Below are positions 7,028 through 15,959 of a stretch of DNA of 64,000 bases, piece by piece (position 1 is the first letter of the stretch; each line of letters opens with the position of its first letter). The DNA comes from an uncultured bacterium. Lineage in GTDB: Bacteria; Acidobacteriota; Thermoanaerobaculia; Thermoanaerobaculales; Thermoanaerobaculaceae. The notes below the pieces were generated by a model. That model made no database searches. It was not told where the DNA came from and worked only from the letters and a program-made list of their open reading frames with translations. Location of the stretch: positions 1 to 64,000 of the forward strand of contig CALEVZ010000025.1 in the NCBI GenBank assembly GCA_937924755.1, in the 5' to 3' direction. Made by a program: the position numbers and the translations under genes.

Positions 7028-9568
7028 TCAACGCGGCCCTTCTAAGAGCGATGCGAATCGTGGGTCGCCGCGCAGCGGTGCAAACTCCGGGCCCGAAAAC
7101 CAGATGGCCGGGGCGTGGAGTTCCCGCGCCTTCCGCGCCCACACCAGCGCCGAGGTGGTGTCCCCCGTGATGGCGAACACCAGGGCAGCCACGAAGCGCG
7201 TCTGGGGCTGCTCGGGATGCTCGGCGAGGGCCTCGTTGATCGCCAGCACGGCCTCGGGGCCGCGTCCCAGGTGGGCGAGGCAACGGGCGCGGGTTTCCAG
7301 CACGTCGTGGCGGCGCAGCCCCAAGGCGAGCTCGGCTTCGGCCAGCTCCAGAGCGGCCAGGTAGGCGGCCTGGGCACCCACCTCGTCCCCCGACCACAGC
7401 AGTGCGTCGGCCAGGTTGGCGCGCGCCAGCGCCATGTTCGGCGCCAGCTCGGCGGCTTTTTCCCACGCCTGCCGCGCCTCGTCGTAGCGCCCCTGGAAGA
7501 AGACGCACATCCCCAGGTTGATGAAATCCCCCGGGGAGCCTCGCTCCTCGGCGAGTCGCCGGAAGATGCGCTCCGCCTCCGGGTGGTTACCGCTGAACAG
7601 CTCCGCCTCGGCCAGGCGCACCAGCGCCAGCAGGTCGTTGGGGTTGGCTGCCAGCAGCGGGGCCAGCAGCTGCCGCGCCCCCACGTAGTCGCCCCGCTGG
7701 ATGCGCGCCGCGATGCGGCTGCGCTGGGTAGCGGGGCTCGGGCGCAGGGACAGCGACCGCAGGTAGGCGCGCTCCGCCTCAGCGTGGCGCTGGGCGCGAT
7801 CCAGGGCGGCGGCGAGGAGGGCCCAGCTGGCGCTGTCCCCGGGGCGCGCCGCCACCAGGGTACGCGCCGTCTCCAGGGCGGCCTCCTCGTCGCCGGTGGC
7901 CAGCGCCAGACGGGCGCGGGCGCGCACCACGCCGGGGTCGCCGGGACGCAGGCGGGCAGCGTGCTCCAGCACCTCCGCGGCGCGCTGGCGGTGGGCGGCG
8001 CGCCGGTCGACTTCGAACAGGTAGCGGTGCAGCTCGGCCAGGGCCACCTGTGCCTCCAGAAAACGCGGCGCCAGTCGCGCCGCTCGCTCCAGCAACTCAA
8101 CCTCCTCCCGCAAGCCGTGTGACACCTGGCCGCCATCGAGACGGGCGCGGTACTCCAAAAAGGCGCGCAGCGCTTCCTCGCTGGCCTCCCGGGGCGGGGT
8201 CTCGGCGCTGAAGCCCAGTCCGCGGTAAGCGTCGGAAAGGGCGGTGGCGATGGCGTCCTGGAGCAGCAGCAGGTCGTCGGTCCCCACCTCCAACGTGGTG
8301 CTCCATAAAACCTTGCCCGTCTGGCCGGCGGCGCGGCTCAACGACACCCGTGCCGGTCCGCCGGCCTCACTCTGGGTGAAAGTGGTCTCGATGAGCTCCT
8401 TGACGCCCAGGGCGCGAGCAACGGCGGTAACGCTGTCATGCTCCCGGGCCGCCTGCCGCGCCTCGCGACCGGTCACCACCTCCAGACGTCCAACGCTAGC
8501 CAGCCGCGCCACGATGGCGTCGTGCACTGCCGCCGCCGCCAGGGAGGAGCCGGGGGGAGCCACCACCTCGGGTGGGAGAACCGCCACGGTAAGGGCGCGG
8601 GGCGGGGCAAAGACCCCCAGCCACACCGCTGCCCCCACCGCCCCGGTGACCAGCAGGGTGATCACCCCCACCAGCGCCCAGCGCCGCACCGGCCGGCGAA
8701 AGGACGACGTCATCCCCGCCAGTTCCAGTGCGCCTGTGAGGGAGCCGGCGGCGATGGGGCGCAGCGCTGCCGCCAGCGCCTGTGCCGAGGGAAAACGGTC
8801 GTCGGGCCTGAGTCGGAGGCAACGTTCAATCACCCGAACGAGTTCGGCGGGGAGATGGGGGGCGGCCTTTTCCAGGGGCTCATGTTCGGCGCGGGCCACC
8901 TTGAGCATGGTGTCCATGGGCGATTCCCCATGGAAAGCGGGACGCCCGGTGGCGCACTCGTAGAGCATGGAGCCCAGGGAGAAGAGGTCGGAGCGACCAT
9001 CCAGCGGCCGGTCGGTGGCCTGCTCCGGCGACATCGCCTTGCTGGTGCCCACCACCATCCCCTCGCTGGTGATGCGCTGGTCGGCGGGCAGCCCCACGGG
9101 CGAGTCCCAGCGGGCGAGGCCGAAGTCCAGCACCTTGACCCGTCCTGAGGAGGTGATCATCACGTTTTCCGTCTTGATGTCGCGGTGGATGATGCCCTTG
9201 GAGTGGGCCTCGGCGAGGGCCTCGGCCACCTCGGCGCCGATGCGGGCGATTTCCGCCGGGGGCAGCGGCCCCTCGTCCACGATGTCGGCCAGGGAACGGC
9301 CGTCCACGTACTCCATCACCACCCACTCCCGTTCCCCCTCGGTGATGATCTCGTAGATGTGAGTCACCGCCGGGTGGCTGAGCGAGGCCACCGCCATCGC
9401 TTCGCGCTCCAAGCGGCGGCGCCGCTCGGGGGTGGGGCGATCATGGAGGAGCCCCTTGATGGCCACCGGCCGGTGCAGCCGTTCGTCGAGCCCCTCGAAG
9501 ACTTCCCCCATGCCGCCGCGTCCCAGGCTGCGAACGATGCGGTAGCGGCCCACGCGTTCAGGGGGCAT
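7028..9568 (-). CDS. membrane Ser/Thr protein kinase with C-terminal TPR sensor
   Basis: An 846-residue Hanks-type kinase. The catalytic domain covers about residues 6-270, with glycine loop LGRGGMGEVFEG, VAIK lysine, HRDIKTEN catalytic loop (about 130), DFG (about 150) and the activation-loop motif MSPEQ. One membrane helix follows (about 293-316). A TolB-N/FlgO-like segment (VHDAIVARLASVGRLEVV) comes next, and then many TPR helices to the C-terminus. Kinase-TM-TPR proteins are common in Acidobacteriota and Myxococcota. By analogy it senses an extracytoplasmic or protein-protein signal and phosphorylates cytoplasmic targets, but neither is identifiable here. The ATG has no clear Shine-Dalgarno; TAAACT lies 9 nt upstream. 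About 100 nt separate it from the acyl-ligase gene. Confidence 0.92.
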   Translation of the reverse strand: MPPERVGRYRIVRSLGRGGMGEVFEGLDERLHRPVAIKGLLHDRPTPERRRRLEREAMAVASLSHPAVTHIYEIITEGEREWVVMEYVDGRSLADIVDEGPLPPAEIARIGAEVAEALAEAHSKGIIHRDIKTENVMITSSGRVKVLDFGLARWDSPVGLPADQRITSEGMVVGTSKAMSPEQATDRPLDGRSDLFSLGSMLYECATGRPAFHGESPMDTMLKVARAEHEPLEKAAPHLPAELVRVIERCLRLRPDDRFPSAQALAAALRPIAAGSLTGALELAGMTSSFRRPVRRWALVGVITLLVTGAVGAAVWLGVFAPPRALTVAVLPPEVVAPPGSSLAAAAVHDAIVARLASVGRLEVVTGREARQAAREHDSVTAVARALGVKELIETTFTQSEAGGPARVSLSRAAGQTGKVLWSTTLEVGTDDLLLLQDAIATALSDAYRGLGFSAETPPREASEEALRAFLEYRARLDGGQVSHGLREEVELLERAARLAPRFLEAQVALAELHRYLFEVDRRAAHRQRAAEVLEHAARLRPGDPGVVRARARLALATGDEEAALETARTLVAARPGDSASWALLAAALDRAQRHAEAERAYLRSLSLRPSPATQRSRIAARIQRGDYVGARQLLAPLLAANPNDLLALVRLAEAELFSGNHPEAERIFRRLAEERGSPGDFINLGMCVFFQGRYDEARQAWEKAAELAPNMALARANLADALLWSGDEVGAQAAYLAALELAEAELALGLRRHDVLETRARCLAHLGRGPEAVLAINEALAEHPEQPQTRFVAALVFAITGDTTSALVWARKARELHAPAIWFSGPEFAPLRGDPRFASLLEGPR

Positions 9569-9669
9569 GATTTTGCTAGTTTACTCGTCTTCAAGCCGCG
9601 TTGCGCCTTCCGCCAGTGCTTGTCCGGCCCGGCGGCGCCCGCACTGGCCCGTCGGTACGCCAGGCAGGC

Positions 9670-11136
9670 TCAGTTCTGACGCGGCGGGGTCAGCAGGGCC
9701 AGGACCCGCTCTCGCTCCACCTTGCCGCGGCCGCTGCGCGGCAATTCCTCGACCAGGACGACGCGGTGCGGCACCTTGTGGGGGGCCAGCTGGGCCCGGC
9801 AGTAGGCGAGAATTCGTTCGGCCGTGAGTTCGGCCGTCGGATCGACGGCCACCAGGGCCGCCACCAGGTCGCCGCGGTGACGCTCAGGCAGACCCACAAC
9901 GACCGCACCGCGAACCCCTGGGAGGCTCTCGATGGTGCGCCGGACCTCCTCCGGGTGGACCTTCTTGCCAGCAACGTTGAGGGCAGCGGTGGCCCGGCCA
10001 GTCAGCGTGAGATTCTGGCCAGGATCGAGCACGCCCACATCGGCGGTGAGGAACGTACGCCCCTGGATTGGGTTCGATCCGGAAACCGGCGGTACCAAGG
10101 CGAGCGCCACGGCGGGGGAGGTCACGCGTACCCGCCCCTCCACCCCGATCGGGCAGGCCCGTCCCCGCTCATCGACAACCTCCACCTGCACCCGCCACAG
10201 CGGCGTCCCCACCTTTCCCTTCTCTGTCACCTCGGTGTCGGTGCGGTCGTAGGTGATGCCGCCGCACTCGGAGGATCCGTAGAAGGCGTGCACCTTGACT
10301 CCGGTGCGAACAAAAAAAGCGGCCGCGTCGTCGGGATGAAGGGGGGCGCCGGCGGAGAGGCAGACGCGCAGGCGGGGCAACACCGGCAGGTCGACCATCT
10401 CCGCCAGGGTGCGGATCATCGCCGGCACGGCGGGGAAGTGGGTGATGCCGGCGCCCTCGAGCGCCGCGGCGAGGGCGCCGGGCAGATGAGACGCGGGAAA
10501 GACCAAAGGCGTTCCCAGCAGCAGCAGCGGCAGCAGGCAGGACCCGAAGCCGTAGGAGTGGGTGAGGGGGATGGCCGCCAGCGTCCTGTCGTCGCTGCGC
10601 AGCCCCATGGTGCGAATGATCTGGACGGCGTCGGCGGTCACCTGACGGACGTTCAGCGCCACTGCCTGGGGCAGACCGGTGGAGCCGGAGGTGAGCTTGA
10701 GCACGGCGGTGGCGGGGGGCAGGGCTACCGGACCGTGCTCGCTTGCCCGCCGGGTGATGGCAACACCGCTGACCACCTGCCCAGGGGCAGGGGACGCGGC
10801 GGCGGTCATGGTGACACCCGCCCCCACGGTGAAGGCACAGCGTTCCAGCTCGTGCGCCGGGGCGCTGGCGTCCACCAGGGCCACTTTGAGCCCCGCCAGC
10901 CGGGCGGCCAGGAACGCCGCCACGCACTCCCAAGAGTTGGGCAGGGACACGATCACCGTCTCTCCCGGCTCCGCCCGGGCCTGCCGCAGTTCTGTGATCA
11001 GCGCCAGGCTGCGCTCGAGGAGCTCATGGCGGGTGAGTACCGGGGTGCCGTCCGGGGCAATGATGGCGGGGGCGGCGGGAGCCTGACGGACAAGGCCGGC
11101 GAAACGCCGGCTCAGGGGGCAAGGCGGCCTAGCCAC
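9670..11136 (-). CDS. AMP-forming acyl-CoA/acyl-acid ligase
   Basis: ANL-superfamily adenylating enzyme. The phosphate-binding loop LKLTSGSTGLPQAV, the acyl-adenylate motif YGSSECGG, the hinge region FLTADVGVLD...LTGRATAALNVAGKKVHPEEV, and the C-terminal catalytic Lys region LPRSGRGKVERERV are all present, so it should be active. The substrate cannot be read from sequence; a fatty or aryl acid is likely. The start is uncertain. GTG 11136 overlaps the upstream stop by 8 nt and fits family length (488 aa). ATG 11178 has a good Shine-Dalgarno but adds residues unlike the family, and the track uses ATG 11193. It is the third gene of a deaminase, cNMP-binding protein and ligase operon. Confidence 0.88.
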   Translation of the reverse strand: MARPPCPLSRRFAGLVRQAPAAPAIIAPDGTPVLTRHELLERSLALITELRQARAEPGETVIVSLPNSWECVAAFLAARLAGLKVALVDASAPAHELERCAFTVGAGVTMTAAASPAPGQVVSGVAITRRASEHGPVALPPATAVLKLTSGSTGLPQAVALNVRQVTADAVQIIRTMGLRSDDRTLAAIPLTHSYGFGSCLLPLLLLGTPLVFPASHLPGALAAALEGAGITHFPAVPAMIRTLAEMVDLPVLPRLRVCLSAGAPLHPDDAAAFFVRTGVKVHAFYGSSECGGITYDRTDTEVTEKGKVGTPLWRVQVEVVDERGRACPIGVEGRVRVTSPAVALALVPPVSGSNPIQGRTFLTADVGVLDPGQNLTLTGRATAALNVAGKKVHPEEVRRTIESLPGVRGAVVVGLPERHRGDLVAALVAVDPTAELTAERILAYCRAQLAPHKVPHRVVLVEELPRSGRGKVERERVLALLTPPRQN

Positions 11137-12004
11137 GCTGGCGCCGCATGCGGGACAGCACCGCCTCGACGGTGGCATGCGCTCTCTCCTCATAGAACCT
11201 CTGGAGCAGGGCGCGCACCTCGGGGTGGGTGGCGGTGATCTGGTCCAGGTCGTCCTTGCTGACCTCGATGACGGTGACGGCGGTTTCCGCCACCACGGTG
11301 GCGGTGCGCGGGCGCCCGGTGAGGACCGAAACCTCGCCGAAGAACTCGCCGGGCCCTAACCGGGCGAGGGGGATGGTAGCCCCGGTGCTGTCGGTGGTGA
11401 GGACCTGCACGGTGCCACCCTCGATGAGAAACATAGAGCGCCCATCCTCCCCCTCTCGTACGAGCACCACCCCCGGCTGGAAGGTGTACACACAGGTGGA
11501 GTTGAGCAACTTCTCCAGGGCGTCGCGGGGGAACGCGCTGAAAAACGCCGCCTCCCCGCCGCGCGCGGGCAGCGGTCGAGTGGCGGGCTCTTCCGTTTCC
11601 CCCTCCGACTCTTTCGGCTGGCGCGGAGCAGGCTTGCCGGGCGGGCGGGTGAGAGATGGCCGCCGCCGCTTCTCCTCCTCCTCCTGGCGTCGAGCAATCT
11701 CGTCGGCGAGTTCGCGGGTCGCCTCGGTACGCGTCGGATCCAGACGCAGGATCTTGCTGTTGATGGCAATGGCGCGGGCATAGAAACCCTCGGCGACAAA
11801 GTGCCGGGCCAGCTTCTGGTACACCTCGATGGCCTCGTCGCGATCGCCGGCCAGCGCCAGGATCTCCGCCTGTCGCAGGAGCACGTTGAAGTTTTCTGGG
11901 CGGCGGCGCAGCTCCTCGGAGATCGCCTGCAGGGCGCCACGGTAGTCCCGCCGCGCCAGGTACTGGTCCAGTTGCTCGAACTTGGACTTGCTACGGAAAA
12001 TCAT
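11129..12004 (-). CDS. TPR plus cyclic-nucleotide-binding-domain protein
   Basis: A 291-residue cytoplasmic protein. Residues about 5-110 form TPR-type helices (ALQAISEELRRRPENFNVLL, AIEVYQKLARHFVAEGFYAR). A charged Pro/Lys/Glu-rich linker follows. Residues about 155-270 are a cNMP-binding beta barrel with the phosphate-binding cassette GEFFGEVSVLTGRPRTATV, which includes the Glu and Arg that contact cAMP or cGMP. There is no DNA-binding or catalytic domain, so it probably transmits a cNMP signal by protein contacts. ATG 12004 is chosen because it overlaps the upstream deaminase stop as ATGA; the track's 12010 start is GTG. Confidence 0.88.
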   Translation of the reverse strand: MIFRSKSKFEQLDQYLARRDYRGALQAISEELRRRPENFNVLLRQAEILALAGDRDEAIEVYQKLARHFVAEGFYARAIAINSKILRLDPTRTEATRELADEIARRQEEEEKRRRPSLTRPPGKPAPRQPKESEGETEEPATRPLPARGGEAAFFSAFPRDALEKLLNSTCVYTFQPGVVLVREGEDGRSMFLIEGGTVQVLTTDSTGATIPLARLGPGEFFGEVSVLTGRPRTATVVAETAVTVIEVSKDDLDQITATHPEVRALLQRFYEERAHATVEAVLSRMRRQRG

Positions 12005-13332
12005 GACCACCCCAGCCGTGCCGCCACCCGCGCGGCACTGGCGCGGGCGCGCCGGCGGATCTCCTCCGCCGGAGCGGTGAGCAGGGTGCGATCCCTCACC
12101 ACCAACTGGCCGTCCACGATGACGTGGCGAACCGCCTCAGGACCGGCGCCGAAAACGATCGCCGCGGCCGGGTCACCTCCCGGCTCCATGGCCCAGGGGG
12201 AAGACTCCAACACCACCACGTCGGCGGTCCAGCCAGGCTCGAGTCGTCCGACCTGATCCAACCCCATCGCCTGGGCCCCCCGCCAGGTGGCCAGCTCCAG
12301 CACCGTCCAGGGATCGATGGCTCCAGCTCCGTGCCGCAGGGTGTGCAGGGTGCCTGCCAGCGCCATCTCGTGGAAGATGGACAGGCGGTTGTTGCACGGC
12401 GGTCCATCGGCCCCCAGGCCGACCCTCACCCCGCGGGCCAGCAAACGGGGCAGATCAGCGATACCGGAGGCAAGTTTCAGGTTGGCCCCCGGGCAGTGGG
12501 CGACTCCCGTGCCCTGCTCGCCCAAAAGCGCGAATTCCTCCTCGTCCAGGTGAACGCAGTGGGCGAGGACGGCGCCCGGTCCGCCGATGCCCAGCTCGGC
12601 CAGGAAGGCGACGTTCCCCTTCCCCGTCCGCTGGCGCACCAGCTCGGTTTCACGGCGATTCTCGGCGGCGTGGGTGTGCAGTAGCCAGCCGTGCCGCTGG
12701 GCCAGCGCCACGGCGCCGGTCAGCAGCGCCGGCGTGCACGACAGCACGAAGCGGGGGGCCACGGCGTAGCGCAGGCGCCCCCCGGCGGTGCCGTGCCAAC
12801 GTTGTCCCAGCACCTCCGCCTGGGACAGCGAGGCCTCGGTGTCCTCGTGCAGCCGCGTCGCTACCCCGAGACCATCATCCATGTGGCACTTGCCCGAGGT
12901 GAACCGGATCCCCAGCTGCTCGGCCGCCGCGAAAACCTCGTCCTGGGAGTGGGTGGTCCCCATGTCCAGCGCGCTGGTGGTACCCCCGGCAAGCAGCTCG
13001 GCGATGCCCAGGCGGGCGGCATCGAAGACCTCCTCCGCGGCAAGGGCCGCCTCGTACGGCCAGATGCGCTGGGTGAGCCAGTCCAGAAGCTCCAGCCCGT
13101 CGGCGCGGTGCCGGGCGAGGGCCTGCACCACGTGCACGTGGGTCTGGACGAAGCCCGGCAGGATGAGGCAGCCGGAGGCATTCAGCTCCTTCTCGTCGGC
13201 TTGCAGCGCCAGGCGCTCCCCCACTTCGACGATCCGGCCGGCGGCCAGACGCAGGTCTCCGGCGAACCACTGCCCACGCTCACTCATGGGCAAGAGGGTG
13301 CCGCCGCGGATGAGCATGCCGGTTTCTCGCAC
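12001..13332 (-). CDS. amidohydrolase of the TrzA/AtzA/MtaD deaminase family
   Basis: Metal-dependent deaminase, most like 5'-methylthioadenosine/S-adenosylhomocysteine deaminases. MLIRGGTLLPM is the usual N-terminal beta strand. GFVQTHVHVVQ gives the HxH metal ligands, HTHAAEN the third His, LAHCVHLDEEE a further His, and GLGADGPPCNN the metal-binding Asp. In MtaD the product would be S-inosyl-homocysteine or methylthioinosine; guanine or triazine-type substrates remain possible. The GTG at 13332 sits 8 nt after a strong promoter -10, so translation may be leaderless; ATG 13317 is the alternative. It is first in a three-gene operon. Confidence 0.88.
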   Translation of the reverse strand: MRETGMLIRGGTLLPMSERGQWFAGDLRLAAGRIVEVGERLALQADEKELNASGCLILPGFVQTHVHVVQALARHRADGLELLDWLTQRIWPYEAALAAEEVFDAARLGIAELLAGGTTSALDMGTTHSQDEVFAAAEQLGIRFTSGKCHMDDGLGVATRLHEDTEASLSQAEVLGQRWHGTAGGRLRYAVAPRFVLSCTPALLTGAVALAQRHGWLLHTHAAENRRETELVRQRTGKGNVAFLAELGIGGPGAVLAHCVHLDEEEFALLGEQGTGVAHCPGANLKLASGIADLPRLLARGVRVGLGADGPPCNNRLSIFHEMALAGTLHTLRHGAGAIDPWTVLELATWRGAQAMGLDQVGRLEPGWTADVVVLESSPWAMEPGGDPAAAIVFGAGPEAVRHVIVDGQLVVRDRTLLTAPAEEIRRRARASAARVAARLGWS

Positions 13333-13340
13333 CCTGCCCG

Positions 13341-13369
13341 ATTGTCAAAAATGCGCCGCAGGATGTCAA
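13341..13369 (-). promoter_or_regulatory. sigma70-type promoter for the deaminase operon
   Basis: On the minus strand, TTGACA (13369-13364), a 17-nt spacer and GACAAT (13346-13341). The -35 is a perfect match and the -10 matches 4 of 6. The -10 ends 8 nt before GTG 13332, so the transcript has almost no leader. Confidence 0.6.
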
Positions 13370-13556
13370 CACGGCTCCCTAGCGGGGATTGCCGGGACGC
13401 AGCGGTCAGGATTGTCCGGGTAACACCGCGCTGGTATGACTTCCAGCGCCTCCCCCCCGCTTGCCCTCGGCCGAGTGCGGCCCTTCCTTGAAGGTGCCAC
13501 CTCGCGCTACGATGGGGTAGCCAATGGAAGACGAGACTTTTGGAGGAGGGCCGGCT

Positions 13557-14012
13557 ATGTTTTCCAAGATTCTCGTGCCTCAGGACTTCACAAATCTGGC
13601 CCGGCGCCCACTGGAACTGGCGAGAGACTTGGCGGCGGTCACGGGTGCAGAGGTCGTGGTGCTGGCAGTGGTGGACGATTCGTTCCCCAACCCGGACGTC
13701 TTCTCGTTCCAGATGCCGTGGGCGGATTACCACCGCCACCTGCGGGAGCTGGCGACGAAGAAGCTGAACGCGCTCGCGGAGCAGGTGGGGACGCCGCAGG
13801 TGAGGGTGCAGGTAGTGCGCGGCAAGCCGGCGGCCAAGATCGTCGAGTACGCCAGTGAAGAGCGCTGCGACCTCATCATCATGGCAACCCAGGGGACGCG
13901 CGGGCTGCGTCAGGCGCTGCTGGGTTCAGTGGCGCGCCGGGTGGTGCACGAGGCGCCTTGCCCGGTGATGCTGATCAGGCTGGCCGGGGAGGAGAGGGGC
14001 GAAGGGGAGTGA
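13557..14012 (+). CDS. universal stress protein, UspA family
   Basis: A 151-residue single Usp domain. It starts MFSKILVPQDFTNLARRPLE and contains the ATP-binding motif MATQGTRGLRQALLGSVARR (GxxGxxxxxxxGS) and then APCPVMLIR, so it should be of the nucleotide-binding type. The ATG at 13557 has a very good ribosome binding site (GGAGGAGGG); the track's 13524 start adds eleven residues before it. It stands alone, divergent from the deaminase operon and convergent with the enoyl-CoA hydratase. Usp proteins are usually induced by starvation or stress. A TACGAT hexamer near 13509 may be a -10, but no -35 is well placed. Confidence 0.93.
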   Translation: MFSKILVPQDFTNLARRPLELARDLAAVTGAEVVVLAVVDDSFPNPDVFSFQMPWADYHRHLRELATKKLNALAEQVGTPQVRVQVVRGKPAAKIVEYASEERCDLIIMATQGTRGLRQALLGSVARRVVHEAPCPVMLIRLAGEERGEGE

Positions 14013-14041
14013 GACCGGGCTCATGGCCCCGGCCTCGTCTC
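14011..14041. terminator. bidirectional hairpin between convergent uspA-like and hydratase genes
   Basis: GAGAC and GTCTC form the outer arms and CCGGG and CCCGG the inner arms around a short loop, spanning the two facing stop codons. This fits a shared terminator for two convergent genes. There is no T-tract on either side. Confidence 0.4.
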
Positions 14042-14837
14042 ATTCCCCCCCCTCGTCCATTTCAGTCGTGCTCCAATCCGGCGGACGCTGGCGGGCCAGA
14101 AAAAAGCGGACCCCCTGCACGCATTCGGGGGTGCCCCGCTGCTCGGCGTTGACCCCGGCCGCGTAGGCGAGCTGCTGATCTAGATGGGGTAACGTCAGTT
14201 TCAGAGCCAGTCGCTTGGTGGCGGCCACGGCACTGGGCGCCGCCGCCGCGGCGACGGAAGCGGCGCGAGAAAGGGCGGCACCCAGGGGGTCTTCGCTCAC
14301 CTCGTCCACCAGGCCGGCGACGCGGGCCTCCTCGCCCGACAGAGGGCGCGGATCGAGGAAGAGCGCCATCAGGCGAGAGACCGGCAGGCGACGGGGGAGG
14401 AACACCGAGATCAAAGCCGGGACGAAGCCCAGTCGCACCTCGGAAAACATGAAGCGAGCCGTGGGCGAGGCGATGACCAGATCGCAGGCTCCCGCCAGGC
14501 CGGCTCCGCCACCGTAGGCAGCGCCGTGGACGGCGGCCACGGTGAGCAGGGGGCAGCGCAGGATGGCGGCGTACAGGGCAGCTAGGTGCTGGGCTTCGGC
14601 GACCCGCGCCGCAACCGGTGCCGTGGCGCCGGCGAGCAAGCCCCGCAGGTCAGCCCCGGCGCAGAAGTGCTTCCCCTCGCCGATGAGCACGATGGCGCGC
14701 GCTCCCCGACCTGGCGCTTCCACCACGGCGCGGGTGAGGTCGGCGATCAGCTCCTGGTCGAGGGCGTTGCCGCTGGCCGGGCGATCGAGGCGCAGGATGG
14801 CGGTGGCACCGCTGTGGCTGACCCGGACCGTGGCCAT
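14040..14837 (-). CDS. enoyl-CoA hydratase/isomerase family protein
   Basis: A 265-residue crotonase-fold enzyme. It has the oxyanion-hole motifs GKHFCAGADLRGL and HGAAYGGGAGLAGACD, and EVRLGFVPA in the region that often holds a catalytic Glu. It is probably a CoA-thioester hydratase or isomerase in fatty-acid or amino-acid breakdown, perhaps of the methylglutaconyl-CoA hydratase type; the exact substrate is unknown. TAGGAT lies 6 nt upstream of the ATG, overlapping the stop of the next gene, and there is no Shine-Dalgarno. A second paralogue lies at the right edge of the window. Confidence 0.88.
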   Translation of the reverse strand: MATVRVSHSGATAILRLDRPASGNALDQELIADLTRAVVEAPGRGARAIVLIGEGKHFCAGADLRGLLAGATAPVAARVAEAQHLAALYAAILRCPLLTVAAVHGAAYGGGAGLAGACDLVIASPTARFMFSEVRLGFVPALISVFLPRRLPVSRLMALFLDPRPLSGEEARVAGLVDEVSEDPLGAALSRAASVAAAAAPSAVAATKRLALKLTLPHLDQQLAYAAGVNAEQRGTPECVQGVRFFLARQRPPDWSTTEMDEGGE

Positions 14838-14843
14838 GCCGTC

Positions 14844-14849
14844 ATCCTA
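14844..14849 (-). promoter_or_regulatory. -10-like hexamer 6 nt before the hydratase ATG
   Basis: TAGGAT on the minus strand ends 6 nt before ATG 14837, in keeping with a leaderless start. No -35 can be seen in the GC-rich upstream sequence, so the call is weak. Confidence 0.3.
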
Positions 14850-15959
14850 CCACTCGAGGGTCAGCCGGCCGCCGGCCGGCTCCAGACTCCAGCCGCACGT
14901 CTGGATGTCTTGCAGGTGCTCTGCGACTGCCGCCAGCCGGGCGCGGGGGGGCAGGCCGGGCAGGCGGTCCAGGAGCGGCAGGGCGTTGGCCAAGGCGTGC
15001 GCCACCTCTTTCCCCCTTAGACACGCCCACTCACTCCCTAAAGCCGGCGCCGGCAGGCGCTCCAGCAGGGCGGGGTCGGTGGCGATGGCCGGTGCAGGCC
15101 CGCGGGACAGGTAGAACCTGCCGAAGGGGCTTTCCCAGGAGGCGAGAGGCGAATCGCCAACCGCGTTTCTTTGCCCGACCAGCGCCTGCAGTGTCCGTTC
15201 CACGGGGTTGCCCGGTGCCCCGCCGAGGCGCCCCGCCCAGCTGCCGTCGGGGGTGACCAGCAGGCTACTCGCCAGCACAGTGGGGGCGGAATACCCCGTC
15301 AGCAGTTGGGCGAGGCGAGTGGAGACGACGATGGTTTCCCCGCCGCACTCCGGCAGGCTGGGGGGCACGCCGGATTCTGCTTCCAGGCTGGAGCGAGCCA
15401 ATCGCAGGCGCCACCACCGGCCGTGCAGCCTAGTCAAGGCGGACCACGATCCCTCCAGGGGCGGCGGAGTGTGCTGGGAGGACTCCTGCCGGGGAGGAGG
15501 GGCACCGCGGAAAACCCAAACGCGGACGGCGTCCCCTTTCATCCGTTCCTCGGCCCAGCCGAGACCCTTTAGAGCGGCCAGGTGGCGCACGCCGACCACG
15601 TCGGTGGGAGAGACGGAGGCTGAGAAACCGCTGTTGTTCTTCCCCCACCAGGCCGCCAGGGGCCCCCGGGCGGTGCGCATCAACGGGGGCAACACCGACC
15701 GCAGCGGCTCGAAAGCGGAGGAGGCGTCGGGCGCCACCGCCAGCGCCAGGATGGCTACGGCGGGGCGGCGGGCGAGCCAGCGAGCCAGGCGCAGCGGCTC
15801 GGCGACGACGAGTACCCCCTCGGCCTCTGGCGGCACCGCCTCGGCGGCGGCGGCCAGGTCGGCTCCCCGGCCGCGGGGCGGCGCGGTCCACCACCACCAG
15901 CTCGCCGCGGCCACGCCGACAGTCAGCGCCGTAGCGACAGGGAGGAGCACTCGTGACAC
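14847..15959 (-). CDS. membrane-anchored hypothetical protein
   Basis: A 370-residue protein I do not recognise. It starts with GTG. Residues about 4-25 (VLLPVATALTVGVAAASWWWW) form a signal anchor, so the bulk should be periplasmic or outside. Repeated Leu/Ala-rich and beta-type segments follow, with PPEAEGVLVVAEPLRLARWL near the N-terminus and CGWSLEPAGGRLTLEW at the end. That pattern resembles DUF3352-like secreted proteins only loosely. The GTG at 15959 overlaps the divergent glycosyltransferase start (15953) on the other strand; GTG 15950 would avoid the overlap. TACACT lies 7 nt upstream. Confidence 0.7.
   Translation of the reverse strand: MSRVLLPVATALTVGVAAASWWWWTAPPRGRGADLAAAAEAVPPEAEGVLVVAEPLRLARWLARRPAVAILALAVAPDASSAFEPLRSVLPPLMRTARGPLAAWWGKNNSGFSASVSPTDVVGVRHLAALKGLGWAEERMKGDAVRVWVFRGAPPPRQESSQHTPPPLEGSWSALTRLHGRWWRLRLARSSLEAESGVPPSLPECGGETIVVSTRLAQLLTGYSAPTVLASSLLVTPDGSWAGRLGGAPGNPVERTLQALVGQRNAVGDSPLASWESPFGRFYLSRGPAPAIATDPALLERLPAPALGSEWACLRGKEVAHALANALPLLDRLPGLPPRARLAAVAEHLQDIQTCGWSLEPAGGRLTLEW

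Noticed and set aside
10068-10085. GGTTCGATCC-like T-arm of a tRNA
   Set aside because: It lies inside the acyl-ligase coding sequence and no acceptor stem or anticodon arm can be built around it.
9601-11238. 545-aa plus-strand ORF
   Set aside because: It lies wholly antisense to the acyl ligase, whose motifs are complete; the translated protein is low-complexity Gly/His/Arg.
13486-13514. TTGAAG...TACGAT promoter for the UspA gene
   Set aside because: The spacer is 14 nt, too short for a sigma70 promoter; only the -10 might be real.
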